Origin: Lutraria lutraria
Taxonomy: Eukaryota; Mollusca; Bivalvia; Venerida; Mactridae
Direction of reading: 5' to 3'
Assembly (NCBI GenBank): GCA_964023205.1
Contig: OZ026836.1
Location: 3,789,501 to 3,853,500 of the forward strand
DNA length: 64,000 bases
Numbering within the stretch: position 1 is the first letter of the stretch; each line of letters opens with the position of its first letter. Both the position numbers and the translations under genes were made by a program. Under the pieces are notes generated by a model. It saw only the letters and a list, made by a program, of their open reading frames with translations, was not told where the DNA came from and searched no databases. Below are positions 22,757 through 29,644 of this stretch, piece by piece.

Positions 22757-23122
22757 TTAATCGAAAATATCAAGAGGTCTGGCCTGCTTAACTCGGCGAT
22801 GATGAAGTTTCGAATGAGGTCTTTTCTTGACTGGTTTGCTCTTTATACGTCTTTTAGGGCTGGCCACGGCATGTAGCAAGGATTCACCCACATCTTTTAA
22901 TACAGAGGCTCCACGTTTTCGTATTACTTGTTTAGCGTTTGATCCTGTCAAGATATCTTTGATAGCGGCTTTTCCTTGCTGGAGTCCTTCTTTTTTCAAG
23001 GTGCGAACTCCAGATTTCACAAATGGATTCAGTAAAGGTATAATTCTTTTCATGGCTTTCTTAAACATGGATCCAAGTCCGTGTCCATATTGTCGAGGTT
23101 GACCTTGGTAAGTAGGTATCAT
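22757..23122 (-). CDS. Basic pX/pVI-like core or minor virion protein (121 aa)
   Basis: Strongly basic (RRIKSKPVKKRPHSK, LHHRRVK) with an N-terminal Gly-rich start followed by an amphipathic stretch (GLGSMFKKAMKRIIPLL) like the small core or membrane-lytic proteins of adenovirus-type virions. A possible protease site is the small-residue run near its N-terminus (YGHGLG). It sits between the minor and major capsid genes, overlapping the former by 4 nt. Nucleic-acid binding or membrane disruption is inferred from composition only. Confidence 0.7.
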   Translation of the reverse strand: MIPTYQGQPRQYGHGLGSMFKKAMKRIIPLLNPFVKSGVRTLKKEGLQQGKAAIKDILTGSNAKQVIRKRGASVLKDVGESLLHAVASPKRRIKSKPVKKRPHSKLHHRRVKQARPLDIFD

Positions 23123-23961
23123 TGTCTTTGACGTAGGTGTAGTTTCACCATAGACTTCCCATGAATAAACTGAATAGACTGGCCAGTGTCACCCCTTATA
23201 TGGATAGTGATGGTGTCAAAGTCGGCTTTAGCCAGTGGTACATAGTGTAAATTCAAGAACTCGAAATGAATATGGGGGTTAGTTCCTGCTTTCGTTCTCG
23301 GATCAAATGGAGCTACACGTAAGATGGGGGCTTCTATGTTTCCCAAATAGGTATAAGCCGCGAGGTCAGAATAAACAAACAAATGATTATGACCCATGTT
23401 AATATCTACGCCATGAGGAAACGGATCTGGAGTGTCTTTTAAAAAGATGGTAGGAGAACTATCAGGGGCTCCACCCAGTTTAATAAACATGTGAGGATGA
23501 AACTGAATGCCTAGTTGATCCGAACTGTCCAGTTTTGCGCGTTTACTTTGTCCTGAAAAACCCATGGTAAATCGAAGGCCTTTCTGTCTAAATATTTTAC
23601 CCAGATTATCTTTTACGGTAAAGTCAATCGTCTCGATCAAATGTTGGGGTGTGACATAAGTTCCTACAGGAATACAAAGTCGTACACCTTTTTCTTCTTT
23701 ATTGGGGAGAGTGCAATAGGAAATTAAGGATTCAAAGGCCTTACCCAGGACAGGATCGTGTGTGACAATGCAGAAATGTCGCTCTTCTTCAGTGACATTA
23801 ATGACCTGACTAGGAACAATCATTTCCACTAAGGCAATTTCCCAGTCTTGTTTATTGAGATGGATGGGTTTTGTCAGTTTGGTACGAAAACAACATTGCG
23901 TATTGTCTGGGAATAAATCCATAGAGCTATCACTCATGAGTGTTATGTAAAACGAACTCAT
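23119..23961 (-). CDS. Minor capsid protein (penton-like, single jelly-roll, 280 aa)
   Basis: The N-terminus follows the pattern seen in Polinton and adintovirus pentons: FYITLMSDSSMDLFPDNT, then FRTKLTKPIHL, then WEIALVEMIVP. The rest is strand-rich, as expected for a vertex jelly-roll. Length of 250-300 residues is usual for the family. ATG at 23961, overlapping the end of the upstream 81-aa membrane-protein gene by 4 nt; its own end overlaps the pX-like gene by 4 nt. Intact. The role, vertex capsomer partnering the major capsid protein, comes from family knowledge. Confidence 0.82.
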   Translation of the reverse strand: MSSFYITLMSDSSMDLFPDNTQCCFRTKLTKPIHLNKQDWEIALVEMIVPSQVINVTEEERHFCIVTHDPVLGKAFESLISYCTLPNKEEKGVRLCIPVGTYVTPQHLIETIDFTVKDNLGKIFRQKGLRFTMGFSGQSKRAKLDSSDQLGIQFHPHMFIKLGGAPDSSPTIFLKDTPDPFPHGVDINMGHNHLFVYSDLAAYTYLGNIEAPILRVAPFDPRTKAGTNPHIHFEFLNLHYVPLAKADFDTITIHIRGDTGQSIQFIHGKSMVKLHLRQRQ

Positions 23962-24203
23962 GTTGATTTAGGTTTATTGAATTTCAAGGAGGGATTCGGT
24001 AGAATATAACCTAGAGAACTACTTAAAAGCAGAAGCCACAATTCTCGATCGGGTCGTTGAAAACACAAATTAAATAGCGATACGGTAATAATAATAAATA
24101 CCACTACAATTTGTGCAAAAAAAGTGACCTTATTTTTGGGTTCACACAATTTGGCTTGCTCTGAGGCAGTCACTACCACACTGGCCGTATCAGCTTGAGA
24201 CAT
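23958..24203 (-). CDS. Small double-spanning membrane protein (81 aa)
   Basis: First ATG at 24203; the open frame extends upstream only from a TTG. Two hydrophobic segments (TFFAQIVVVFIIITVSLFNL and LWLLLLSSSLGYIL) are joined by a short loop with basic and acidic residues, ending YILPNPSLKF. Small proteins with this ending are common in animal Polintons next to the minor capsid gene. It starts 21 nt inside the integrase coding end and overlaps the minor capsid start by 4 nt. A virion or host-membrane role is inferred. Confidence 0.7.
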   Translation of the reverse strand: MSQADTASVVVTASEQAKLCEPKNKVTFFAQIVVVFIIITVSLFNLCFQRPDRELWLLLLSSSLGYILPNPSLKFNKPKST

Positions 24204-24223
24204 GATGTATTTATTAACAAACT

Positions 24224-25297
24224 TCAAACGAGATGGGATTCGGGAATCCAACTGTCAAATTTCGAAGGATAGCCTTTCCAATGCACTTTAATTTCTCGTC
24301 TTCCGTCTACCTTACTCTGGCGATGGGCGAGCACTGATTCAATTTCATAGATAGCATCATCTTTTATAACCTGTACTTCAGAGAAATAAAACGAACCCAG
24401 TATGGGTTCTCCGTCTAAATCAGTCAATTTCACAGTAGCAGGAGAGGTCTTTTTGACTTGGATCACTTTAAACAGTTCAGTGGTCCAGTTGGGTAGATAA
24501 CCTTTATCAAATGTACGTTTTGTTTTATTGATACGAACAATATCTCCCACATGAAGGGTCGTCGACGCTTTCTTTCTTGATTTTCCATACAAGGTCAAGG
24601 CCACTTGAGATTCGTTATTCTCATTTACGGATACGGGTGCCATTTGTATACTACGATGAACACGATGATTATAGGCATGCACGAGATCAGGCAATACCTG
24701 AATATACCTTCGTGTTTTATGATGCGTAAAGTATTTCCACATGCGTGATTTTAAGGTCCGTTGAAAACGTTCCACTATACTAGCCTTCGTTTCTGGGTTT
24801 TCAGTCGTAAAATAATGAATCCCTACTTTGTCTAAAAACTGTTGAAACCTTTGATTCTTGAATTCTGTTCCTTTATCGGTTTGCAACGCTTTAGGTTGTC
24901 TCGTTTTAAGAATAGAGCGAAACGCTTCCACCAATGTGAGCCCCGTTTTATCCTTGAGGGGAACGACCCAAGCATATTTTGAAAACACGTCAATGACACA
25001 CAACAAATATCGATAAGGGGTGTTGTACTGAGCCAAGGATTGCATGTCTGCCAAATCAGCTTGCCATTGATGATCAATACCACCCACAATCGTTTTCCGT
25101 CTCGAGAATACCCTACGGATAGGTTTGTGCAGGGTATAGGTCTTTTGTCCCTTCAACCAGGATCGCACTTGACTTGGTGTAATGGATTTCAGTTGAGTTC
25201 GAGCTGCTGTAGTAAGACGTTCTACCCCACCAAAACCAGCCGGATGATGGGGATCATAATAAATCTGATGTAACAGACTGTCTACCTTTTTGTTCAT
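24224..25297 (-). CDS. INT: Retroviral-type integrase with chromodomain (INT, 357 aa)
   Basis: RVE-family integrase expected to cut and join the element ends, giving the 6-bp duplication seen. Counted from ATG 25297, the core D,D34E triad is Asp81 (QADLADM), Asp141 (QTDKGTEF) and Glu176 (ASIVERFQR). An SH3-like domain follows (HVGDIVRINKTK), then a C-terminal chromodomain of about 42 residues (YEIESVLAHR, VHWKGYPSKFDSWIPE), which in this family can direct insertion to modified histones. The frame is open upstream to a GTG at 25318, but the ATG at 25297 avoids overlap with the 249-aa gene. All catalytic residues are present. Confidence 0.95.
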   Translation of the reverse strand: MNKKVDSLLHQIYYDPHHPAGFGGVERLTTAARTQLKSITPSQVRSWLKGQKTYTLHKPIRRVFSRRKTIVGGIDHQWQADLADMQSLAQYNTPYRYLLCVIDVFSKYAWVVPLKDKTGLTLVEAFRSILKTRQPKALQTDKGTEFKNQRFQQFLDKVGIHYFTTENPETKASIVERFQRTLKSRMWKYFTHHKTRRYIQVLPDLVHAYNHRVHRSIQMAPVSVNENNESQVALTLYGKSRKKASTTLHVGDIVRINKTKRTFDKGYLPNWTTELFKVIQVKKTSPATVKLTDLDGEPILGSFYFSEVQVIKDDAIYEIESVLAHRQSKVDGRREIKVHWKGYPSKFDSWIPESHLV

Positions 25298-25302
25298 GTT
25301 GT

Positions 25303-26052
25303 CTAGTAGGCTTCCCACTTAGGTTCTGCTTTCATCTGTTTGACAGGTTTACTTATAGGTTCTGCTTTCATCTGTTTGGCAGGTTTACTTATAGGTGAAG
25401 GAGGCTCAACAAAACTATCAAAGAATTCATCATCTTCCTCCGAATCGTCTGCTTTTTGCATCCATGACCATCTCCGTTTATTTCCTATCGCTTCTTGTGG
25501 TACATTGACATCTCTTAGTCCACTAGAAAACTGTTCCCATCCTCTAGGCTCCGACCCTTTTCTATGACGTATGACATCATTGACCAAATCAATAATGTTG
25601 GATCCTTGTATTGGTTTTCCATGGTATTCCAACATCCCTTGATCATTCCATGACATGTGGGGATGATTTTGTAGAAAGTGTAATAAAAGCTGAGTTTTTC
25701 GACGCATAGTAGTAGGAACACTTTCAAGAATCCGATCCGTCAATGTAGCAGGAGCCGCTTGTGCACCTTGAGCAGCTGGAACAACCGGTGCAGCCGGTGC
25801 AACTGGTGCAGCCAGAGTAGCCGGTTCACGTGCTTTTTGATGAGACAGTTGAAACTTTTGCAAGACTTGCCCATAGTGTTGTGCTTTTTCTGATTCAGAC
25901 AACGATTCATTTTGTAATACGTCTCCCATTTGTTTCTGTAAATCGGATGTTTGACTGACTTGCGGGGGAGGAGGTAAACGTGGTCGTTGTTCTGTTTTCC
26001 ATCGATTCATCTCTTCTAACATTTTGAACGGGACGATAGCCATTTTCTTCAT
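25303..26052 (-). CDS. Conserved Polinton protein (249 aa), possible protease substrate
   Basis: Starts MKKMAIVPFKMLEEMNRW, a start common to animal Polinton proteins of this size. A Pro/Ala linker (about residues 78-103) splits a helical N-part from a conserved domain with SVPTTMRRKTQLLLHFL, GKPIQGSNIIDLVND and NVPQEAIGNKRRW. The tail is acidic (DDSEEDDEFFDSF) and ends in two copies of ISKPxKQMKAEP. I recognise the conserved domain from Polintons and know no function. ATG overlaps the end of the 123-aa gene by 4 nt. A structural or maturation role is a guess from context. Confidence 0.75.
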   Translation of the reverse strand: MKKMAIVPFKMLEEMNRWKTEQRPRLPPPPQVSQTSDLQKQMGDVLQNESLSESEKAQHYGQVLQKFQLSHQKAREPATLAAPVAPAAPVVPAAQGAQAAPATLTDRILESVPTTMRRKTQLLLHFLQNHPHMSWNDQGMLEYHGKPIQGSNIIDLVNDVIRHRKGSEPRGWEQFSSGLRDVNVPQEAIGNKRRWSWMQKADDSEEDDEFFDSFVEPPSPISKPAKQMKAEPISKPVKQMKAEPKWEAY

Positions 26053-26420
26053 AGCTTTTTCACCAGTGTGGCAACACCTCCACTGAGTGCTCCTGCAGCA
26101 ACAGCTTTAGCAATGATTGGAGCAAGAGCCAGTAATGGAAATAATCCTCCTTTTTGATTCAACACACGTTTCTTTTTTTGAATGGATACTCTTTTATCTG
26201 CTAAAGTGCGGAGATGTTGACGCTTGGACTTCAACCTTTGCTTTTGAGAGGGGGATAAGGCAACATTGCCTTTTAAAACATTCTGACAGCATTCTGACAC
26301 ACATTGAATCATTTCTTTAGATGCTCCATGTATCATCTTTCTTCTTAACCCATCTGGGGCTTGAGTTAAACCCAAAACCAGATGTCCGTATTTATGCAGG
26401 AGTGGTCTCTTTGGTGCCAT
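26049..26420 (-). CDS. Small basic virion-type protein (123 aa), paralogue of the 375-aa core protein
   Basis: A helical, basic N-part (LKGNVALSPSQKQRLKSKR, then KRVSIQKKKRVLNQKGG) is followed by a hydrophobic C-terminus (LFPLLALAPIIAKAVAAGAL). The order of features matches the first 95 residues of the adjacent 375-aa protein (SGLKEM / GASKEM; ILKKKIVLPKQTQ / VLKGNVALSPSQK; a Gly-rich turn followed by hydrophobics), so the two look like an old tandem duplication. A TATA box lies 36-43 nt upstream (26456-26463). Likely a minor virion protein; function inferred only from composition and context. Confidence 0.7.
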   Translation of the reverse strand: MAPKRPLLHKYGHLVLGLTQAPDGLRRKMIHGASKEMIQCVSECCQNVLKGNVALSPSQKQRLKSKRQHLRTLADKRVSIQKKKRVLNQKGGLFPLLALAPIIAKAVAAGALSGGVATLVKKL

Positions 26421-26455
26421 TATGTCAAATAATACCTGTTTTTACTTCTTTACAG

Positions 26456-26463
26456 CTTTTATA
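26456..26463 (-). promoter_or_regulatory. TATA box of the 123-aa gene
   Basis: TATAAAAG on the minus strand, 36-43 nt upstream of the ATG at 26420, partly inside the end of the 375-aa gene. The spacing predicts a very short 5' leader. Confidence 0.55.
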
Positions 26464-27586
26464 CTAAAGCATCAAAGGCTTGTCTTGAAGCTGGATTCAT
26501 AGGGCCCTGTCTCATCAGGTGAATACGATGTCTCAAAAGGGGTTTCAAGACAGCCTGTCTTGATAAGGTAGATAAGGATAGGGGTGAAAAACGGCACAAT
26601 GGAGTGTCTGGTGAACTTCTTGAACTGGGAGATGATCTACTAGATGATCTGCTGGATGAACTCCTAGGTGTGCTAAAACTACTTGACCCACTGGTTGAAT
26701 AACTGCTTGGCCCACTGCTTGAATAACTACTTGGCGAACTGAAGCTGCTTGGTCCACTTCTAGATGAACTGCTTGGCCCACTGCTTGAATAACTCAAACT
26801 GCTTGGTCCACTTCTTGATAAACTTCTTGAACTTCTAGGTGTGCTAAAACTACTTGGTCCACTTCTAGATGAACTGCTTGGCCCACTGCTTGAATAACTC
26901 AAACTGCTTGGTCCACTTCTTGATAAACTTCTTGAACTTCTAGATGAACTACTTGGTCCACTTCTAGATAAACTTCTAGATGAACTTTTAGATAAACTGT
27001 TTGATCCACTTCTAGAAGAATTTCTTAAGCTTCTAGATGAGCTAAAGTTCAAACTACTCACAGGACTGATAGGAGACCATTGTAACTTACTGATTGGAGT
27101 TACAGCCATAGAGGGTGTTGAAGTGGTTTGCTTTCGACGACGGAGAGTAATAAAACGTTCATTGATCTTGGCAGGCGATTTTCTAGCTTTTTTAGCTGGT
27201 GCTTTTCTAGGTTTTCTAGCAGGCGATTTTCTTTTAGCTGGAGATTTTACAAATTTACGAATCGTCTTTTGACCATTCCATCGGAGTAAACTTCGTATCA
27301 TGACTCCACCAAGAAATCCACCTCCTCCTGGTTTCAATATGAGTTGACGTTTAGTATCCATGTCCACTTGATCATCTCCCAGCTGCTCTAATTCATGCTG
27401 ATGTTTTTGCATAAAGTTTTGTGTTTGTTTAGGTAGCACAATTTTCTTTTTTAAAATCACCTTTGCTGCTAAGGTGAACCACTTGAGCATTTCTTTTAAT
27501 CCAGACCGTAGCATTTGCTCCCGTACAGTAGGGTCTCGTTCCTGACCCAAATGTTCTAACGATTGAGCTATGGCTGTGGCTGACAT
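26459..27586 (-). CDS. Core protein with histone-H1-like SPAK repeats and Ser/Arg-rich domain (375 aa)
   Basis: Residues 1-95 resemble the 123-aa neighbour. Residues about 110-140 are a run of SPAK/SPAR/APAK motifs (KSPAKRKSPARKPRKAPAKK), the A/T-rich minor-groove-binding type found in histone H1 tails. Residues about 174-340 are a long Ser-rich domain built from repeats such as SRSLSRSGPSS and SYSSSGPSS, coded by imperfect tandem DNA repeats at 26630-27000. A globular-looking C-terminal tail follows. I infer a phosphorylatable DNA-condensing core protein, an analogue of adenovirus core proteins, not a homologue. A TATA box lies at 27621-27629. Confidence 0.75.
   Translation of the reverse strand: MSATAIAQSLEHLGQERDPTVREQMLRSGLKEMLKWFTLAAKVILKKKIVLPKQTQNFMQKHQHELEQLGDDQVDMDTKRQLILKPGGGGFLGGVMIRSLLRWNGQKTIRKFVKSPAKRKSPARKPRKAPAKKARKSPAKINERFITLRRRKQTTSTPSMAVTPISKLQWSPISPVSSLNFSSSRSLRNSSRSGSNSLSKSSSRSLSRSGPSSSSRSSRSLSRSGPSSLSYSSSGPSSSSRSGPSSFSTPRSSRSLSRSGPSSLSYSSSGPSSSSRSGPSSFSSPSSYSSSGPSSYSTSGSSSFSTPRSSSSRSSSRSSPSSRSSPDTPLCRFSPLSLSTLSRQAVLKPLLRHRIHLMRQGPMNPASRQAFDALV
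26630..27000. repeat. Imperfect tandem repeats coding the Ser-rich domain
   Basis: Units such as ACTGCTTGGCCCACTGCTTG and CTTGGTCCACTTCTAGATGA recur many times, including a duplicated block of roughly 110 bp (26755-26830 versus 26875-26950). The repeats keep the frame and encode SGPSS/SSRS motifs. Confidence 0.75.
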
Positions 27587-27620
27587 GATGACTGAATGAT
27601 CTTATATGAGTAAACGATGT

Positions 27621-27629
27621 TTATATATA
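27621..27629 (-). promoter_or_regulatory. TATA box of the 375-aa core gene
   Basis: TATATATAA on the minus strand, 35-43 nt upstream of the ATG at 27586, overlapping the end of the ATPase gene. Confidence 0.5.
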
Positions 27630-28268
27630 CACAACTGGCCCACGTTTTTCTCCAGTGATCCAGTGATGAAAAATATCTGTTCTTAACCGATAACTGTCTG
27701 GTGTTTGAGGGTGAAAGTCAATCACTAAATACCCATGAGGTGTAGAGATAGCATCTTGATAAGCGGGTAACAAGTGTGGCAATTGAATTTGATTCGCCAA
27801 CACTTTGATTTGTCCTTTATCTCTTGTGTTTTGAAATAAGATCATGTAATGTGCATTTAAACTCAGGGTACGACTGGCTTTCGATTGTTGAAACATGTTT
27901 TGTGTAATGTAGATCACACTAGCATTACGATGGTGACCTTTTCGTGTAAACCATAATTTGATTTTCTCTTCATCTTTATCACCAAGCATGTCATCAAATA
28001 TAATTAAATGAGGAATGGATGTATCCTCTACTATCTCTTCATCCTCGTCAGGTATCCCCTGTATGAACCGAATACTAGGTTCTTGTTCTTGTAATTGTGC
28101 ATAGGCTACTTGCCATTCTTTGTAACACCATACAATACGCTCAGGTACTACTTGAAACAAATCTGATTTGTATTCCAACACCTTTTTTACGAATTGTGTT
28201 TTACCAGAGCCACTAGGGCCTGCGATAAACATATTGCAAGGATGCTTAAAAAGTAAACTGGACTCCAT
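27621..28268 (-). CDS. ATP: Genome-packaging ATPase (A32/FtsK-HerA type, 215 aa)
   Basis: Walker A GPSGSGKT at residues 17-24 and Walker B HLIIFDDM at about 87-94, followed by a sensor-like stretch (ASVIYITQNMF), all intact. This is the packaging ATPase shared by Polintons, virophages and large DNA viruses, which pumps genome into capsids (family knowledge). ATG at 28268. It is the first gene of the 20.4-28.3 kb cluster; the preceding cluster's AATAAA signals lie 40-50 bp upstream. Length is usual for the family. Confidence 0.93.
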   Translation of the reverse strand: MESSLLFKHPCNMFIAGPSGSGKTQFVKKVLEYKSDLFQVVPERIVWCYKEWQVAYAQLQEQEPSIRFIQGIPDEDEEIVEDTSIPHLIIFDDMLGDKDEEKIKLWFTRKGHHRNASVIYITQNMFQQSKASRTLSLNAHYMILFQNTRDKGQIKVLANQIQLPHLLPAYQDAISTPHGYLVIDFHPQTPDSYRLRTDIFHHWITGEKRGPVVYI

Positions 28269-28308
28269 GACGTGAAAATCACAACTAACACTATTGGAAG
28301 AAAAACAT

Positions 28309-28318
28309 TTTATTTATT
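28309..28318 (-). terminator. Double polyadenylation signal of the polymerase cluster
   Basis: Overlapping AATAAATAAA on the minus strand, 40-50 nt after the stop of the 120-aa gene. It ends the 28.4-33.4 kb transcription unit and separates it from the ATPase/capsid cluster. Confidence 0.7.
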
Positions 28319-28357
28319 TGTATAACCAGATAAAACATGATTGAGTTCTTTACAAGT

Positions 28358-28720
28358 TTATGTATGAGTACAAGAATAATCACAACAAGAACAACACATG
28401 TCATGTAAGGGTAACAACAGTTTGTCAGAAAATTCAAACACACATTCTGAATGTCCAGATTGACTCAGAAATGTTAACACAGAGTCATTGTTCACCACCT
28501 GTTTGAACCAATCCGTTTCACTCAAGTCCATGGGTACTGATTGTTTATAAAATGAATTCATCACATGAAGTCCATGTTTCATTTCTTCAAACATGTCTGG
28601 TGTACTCAACTGTTGTCGAATCCATTCCAGAGAATGATGACCTTCAGGTATCTTCATACGATAAGCAAATACCAATGCTTTTCTCAACAGGCTATGGTTC
28701 ATAATATCAAACTGTTCCAT
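28358..28720 (-). CDS. Unknown Polinton protein with Cys-rich tail (120 aa)
   Basis: ATG at 28720; overlaps the end of the 95-aa gene by 22 nt. Mostly helical, with a C-terminal cluster MCCSCCDYSCTHT that could bind metal. No family recognised. It is the last gene before a double AATAAA. Grouped with two other unknown genes between the polymerase and the ATPase, a place where Polintons often carry lineage-specific genes. Confidence 0.6.
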   Translation of the reverse strand: MEQFDIMNHSLLRKALVFAYRMKIPEGHHSLEWIRQQLSTPDMFEEMKHGLHVMNSFYKQSVPMDLSETDWFKQVVNNDSVLTFLSQSGHSECVFEFSDKLLLPLHDMCCSCCDYSCTHT

Positions 28721-28986
28721 TCTTGAATCGTGTGAATCACTCTATCGTTACATACATAAGTATTCCAATCGTCTCGATGGATAGCTTTCAAGTCTAAGTG
28801 TGCACTGATCATAGCATCACGAATCATCTGTCTAAATAGTTCAAACGTGTGAGGGTTCAGAATCCACGCGCGAATGTCCTTGACCTTGACAAGGTCATCT
28901 TGTACAATACTGTATAACGTATCCGTATACAGCTCAAAATCCAAAATGTAATATAAACTTATAAATCGTCTAGATGGTTTAACCAT
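28699..28986 (-). CDS. Unknown Polinton protein (95 aa)
   Basis: First ATG at 28986 (the frame is open further upstream only from a TTG). Overlaps the 222-aa gene end by 28 nt and the 120-aa gene start by 22 nt. Contains FISLYYILDFELYTDTLY and FELFRQMIRDAMIS; no membrane segment or zinc ligands. The two overlaps suggest a compact genuine gene rather than a shadow frame, since no alternative gene occupies this space. Function unknown. Confidence 0.5.
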   Translation of the reverse strand: MVKPSRRFISLYYILDFELYTDTLYSIVQDDLVKVKDIRAWILNPHTFELFRQMIRDAMISAHLDLKAIHRDDWNTYVCNDRVIHTIQEWNSLIL

Positions 28987-29627
28987 AATTGAATATTTCC
29001 TGAACAAATCACTATTCTAGGTCGATTCGCATGAACGGCTTCAATCTCGTCTTTGACTTCTCTTAAGCGATGCCTTAATTTATAGAACACGGCACGATAC
29101 TGTAGAATATGAATAACATGAGTGAACGGTACCTGTCTCTTAAATACCATGATACCACGTATTTTAAACTGTGAATACGGACGCCATCCGGGGTGAGATC
29201 TCCCATTGTCCTCCTCAGCCATACTGAACCATACCACATTGGGGGTAGAACGAAAATTGTTAGCTAAGGCAGATACGTCGCTCAAATTAGCATCGTGGAT
29301 TAAAAAATCCCATGTCGTAGATAACATACGATCTAAGCTTTGTTGTACCACATTCAGTTTTCGTAGAATCGGTAATTTTTGGTTGAATGACAAGTCCTGG
29401 CGATCACCTACATCCTTCAACAGTCTCTCTATCCGTCGATGATTTGTATGTTGTAAGCTATGTATAGCATTATGAGTAGCCCATGTGTGCACTAACTCCA
29501 TCTTCCATGTTTTAGCGTTAGCCCATATGACATAACGATAAATTTTAAGTCTCAGCTCTATCGGTAGTAAGGGTATCCAATCCATGTCTTTATGAATAAT
29601 GAATTTTAGATGACTTGTTCTAGTCAT
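28959..29627 (-). CDS. Unknown Polinton protein with F-box-like N-terminus (222 aa)
   Basis: ATG at 29627, 18 nt after the polymerase stop. Residues about 17-34 (WIPLLPIELRLKIYRYVI) fit the start of an F-box: Leu-Pro, then Glu-Leu, then a K-I-x2-Y-V helix. The remainder is helical and basic and ends SGNIQLWLNHLDDL. If it is an F-box it would recruit SKP1-cullin ubiquitin ligase, as several viral proteins do; this is inference from a short motif. A TCAAGGTCA site lies 12-20 bp upstream (29639-29647). Confidence 0.6.
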   Translation of the reverse strand: MTRTSHLKFIIHKDMDWIPLLPIELRLKIYRYVIWANAKTWKMELVHTWATHNAIHSLQHTNHRRIERLLKDVGDRQDLSFNQKLPILRKLNVVQQSLDRMLSTTWDFLIHDANLSDVSALANNFRSTPNVVWFSMAEEDNGRSHPGWRPYSQFKIRGIMVFKRQVPFTHVIHILQYRAVFYKLRHRLREVKDEIEAVHANRPRIVICSGNIQLWLNHLDDL

Positions 29628-29644
29628 TACCTAAAAGGTCAAGG

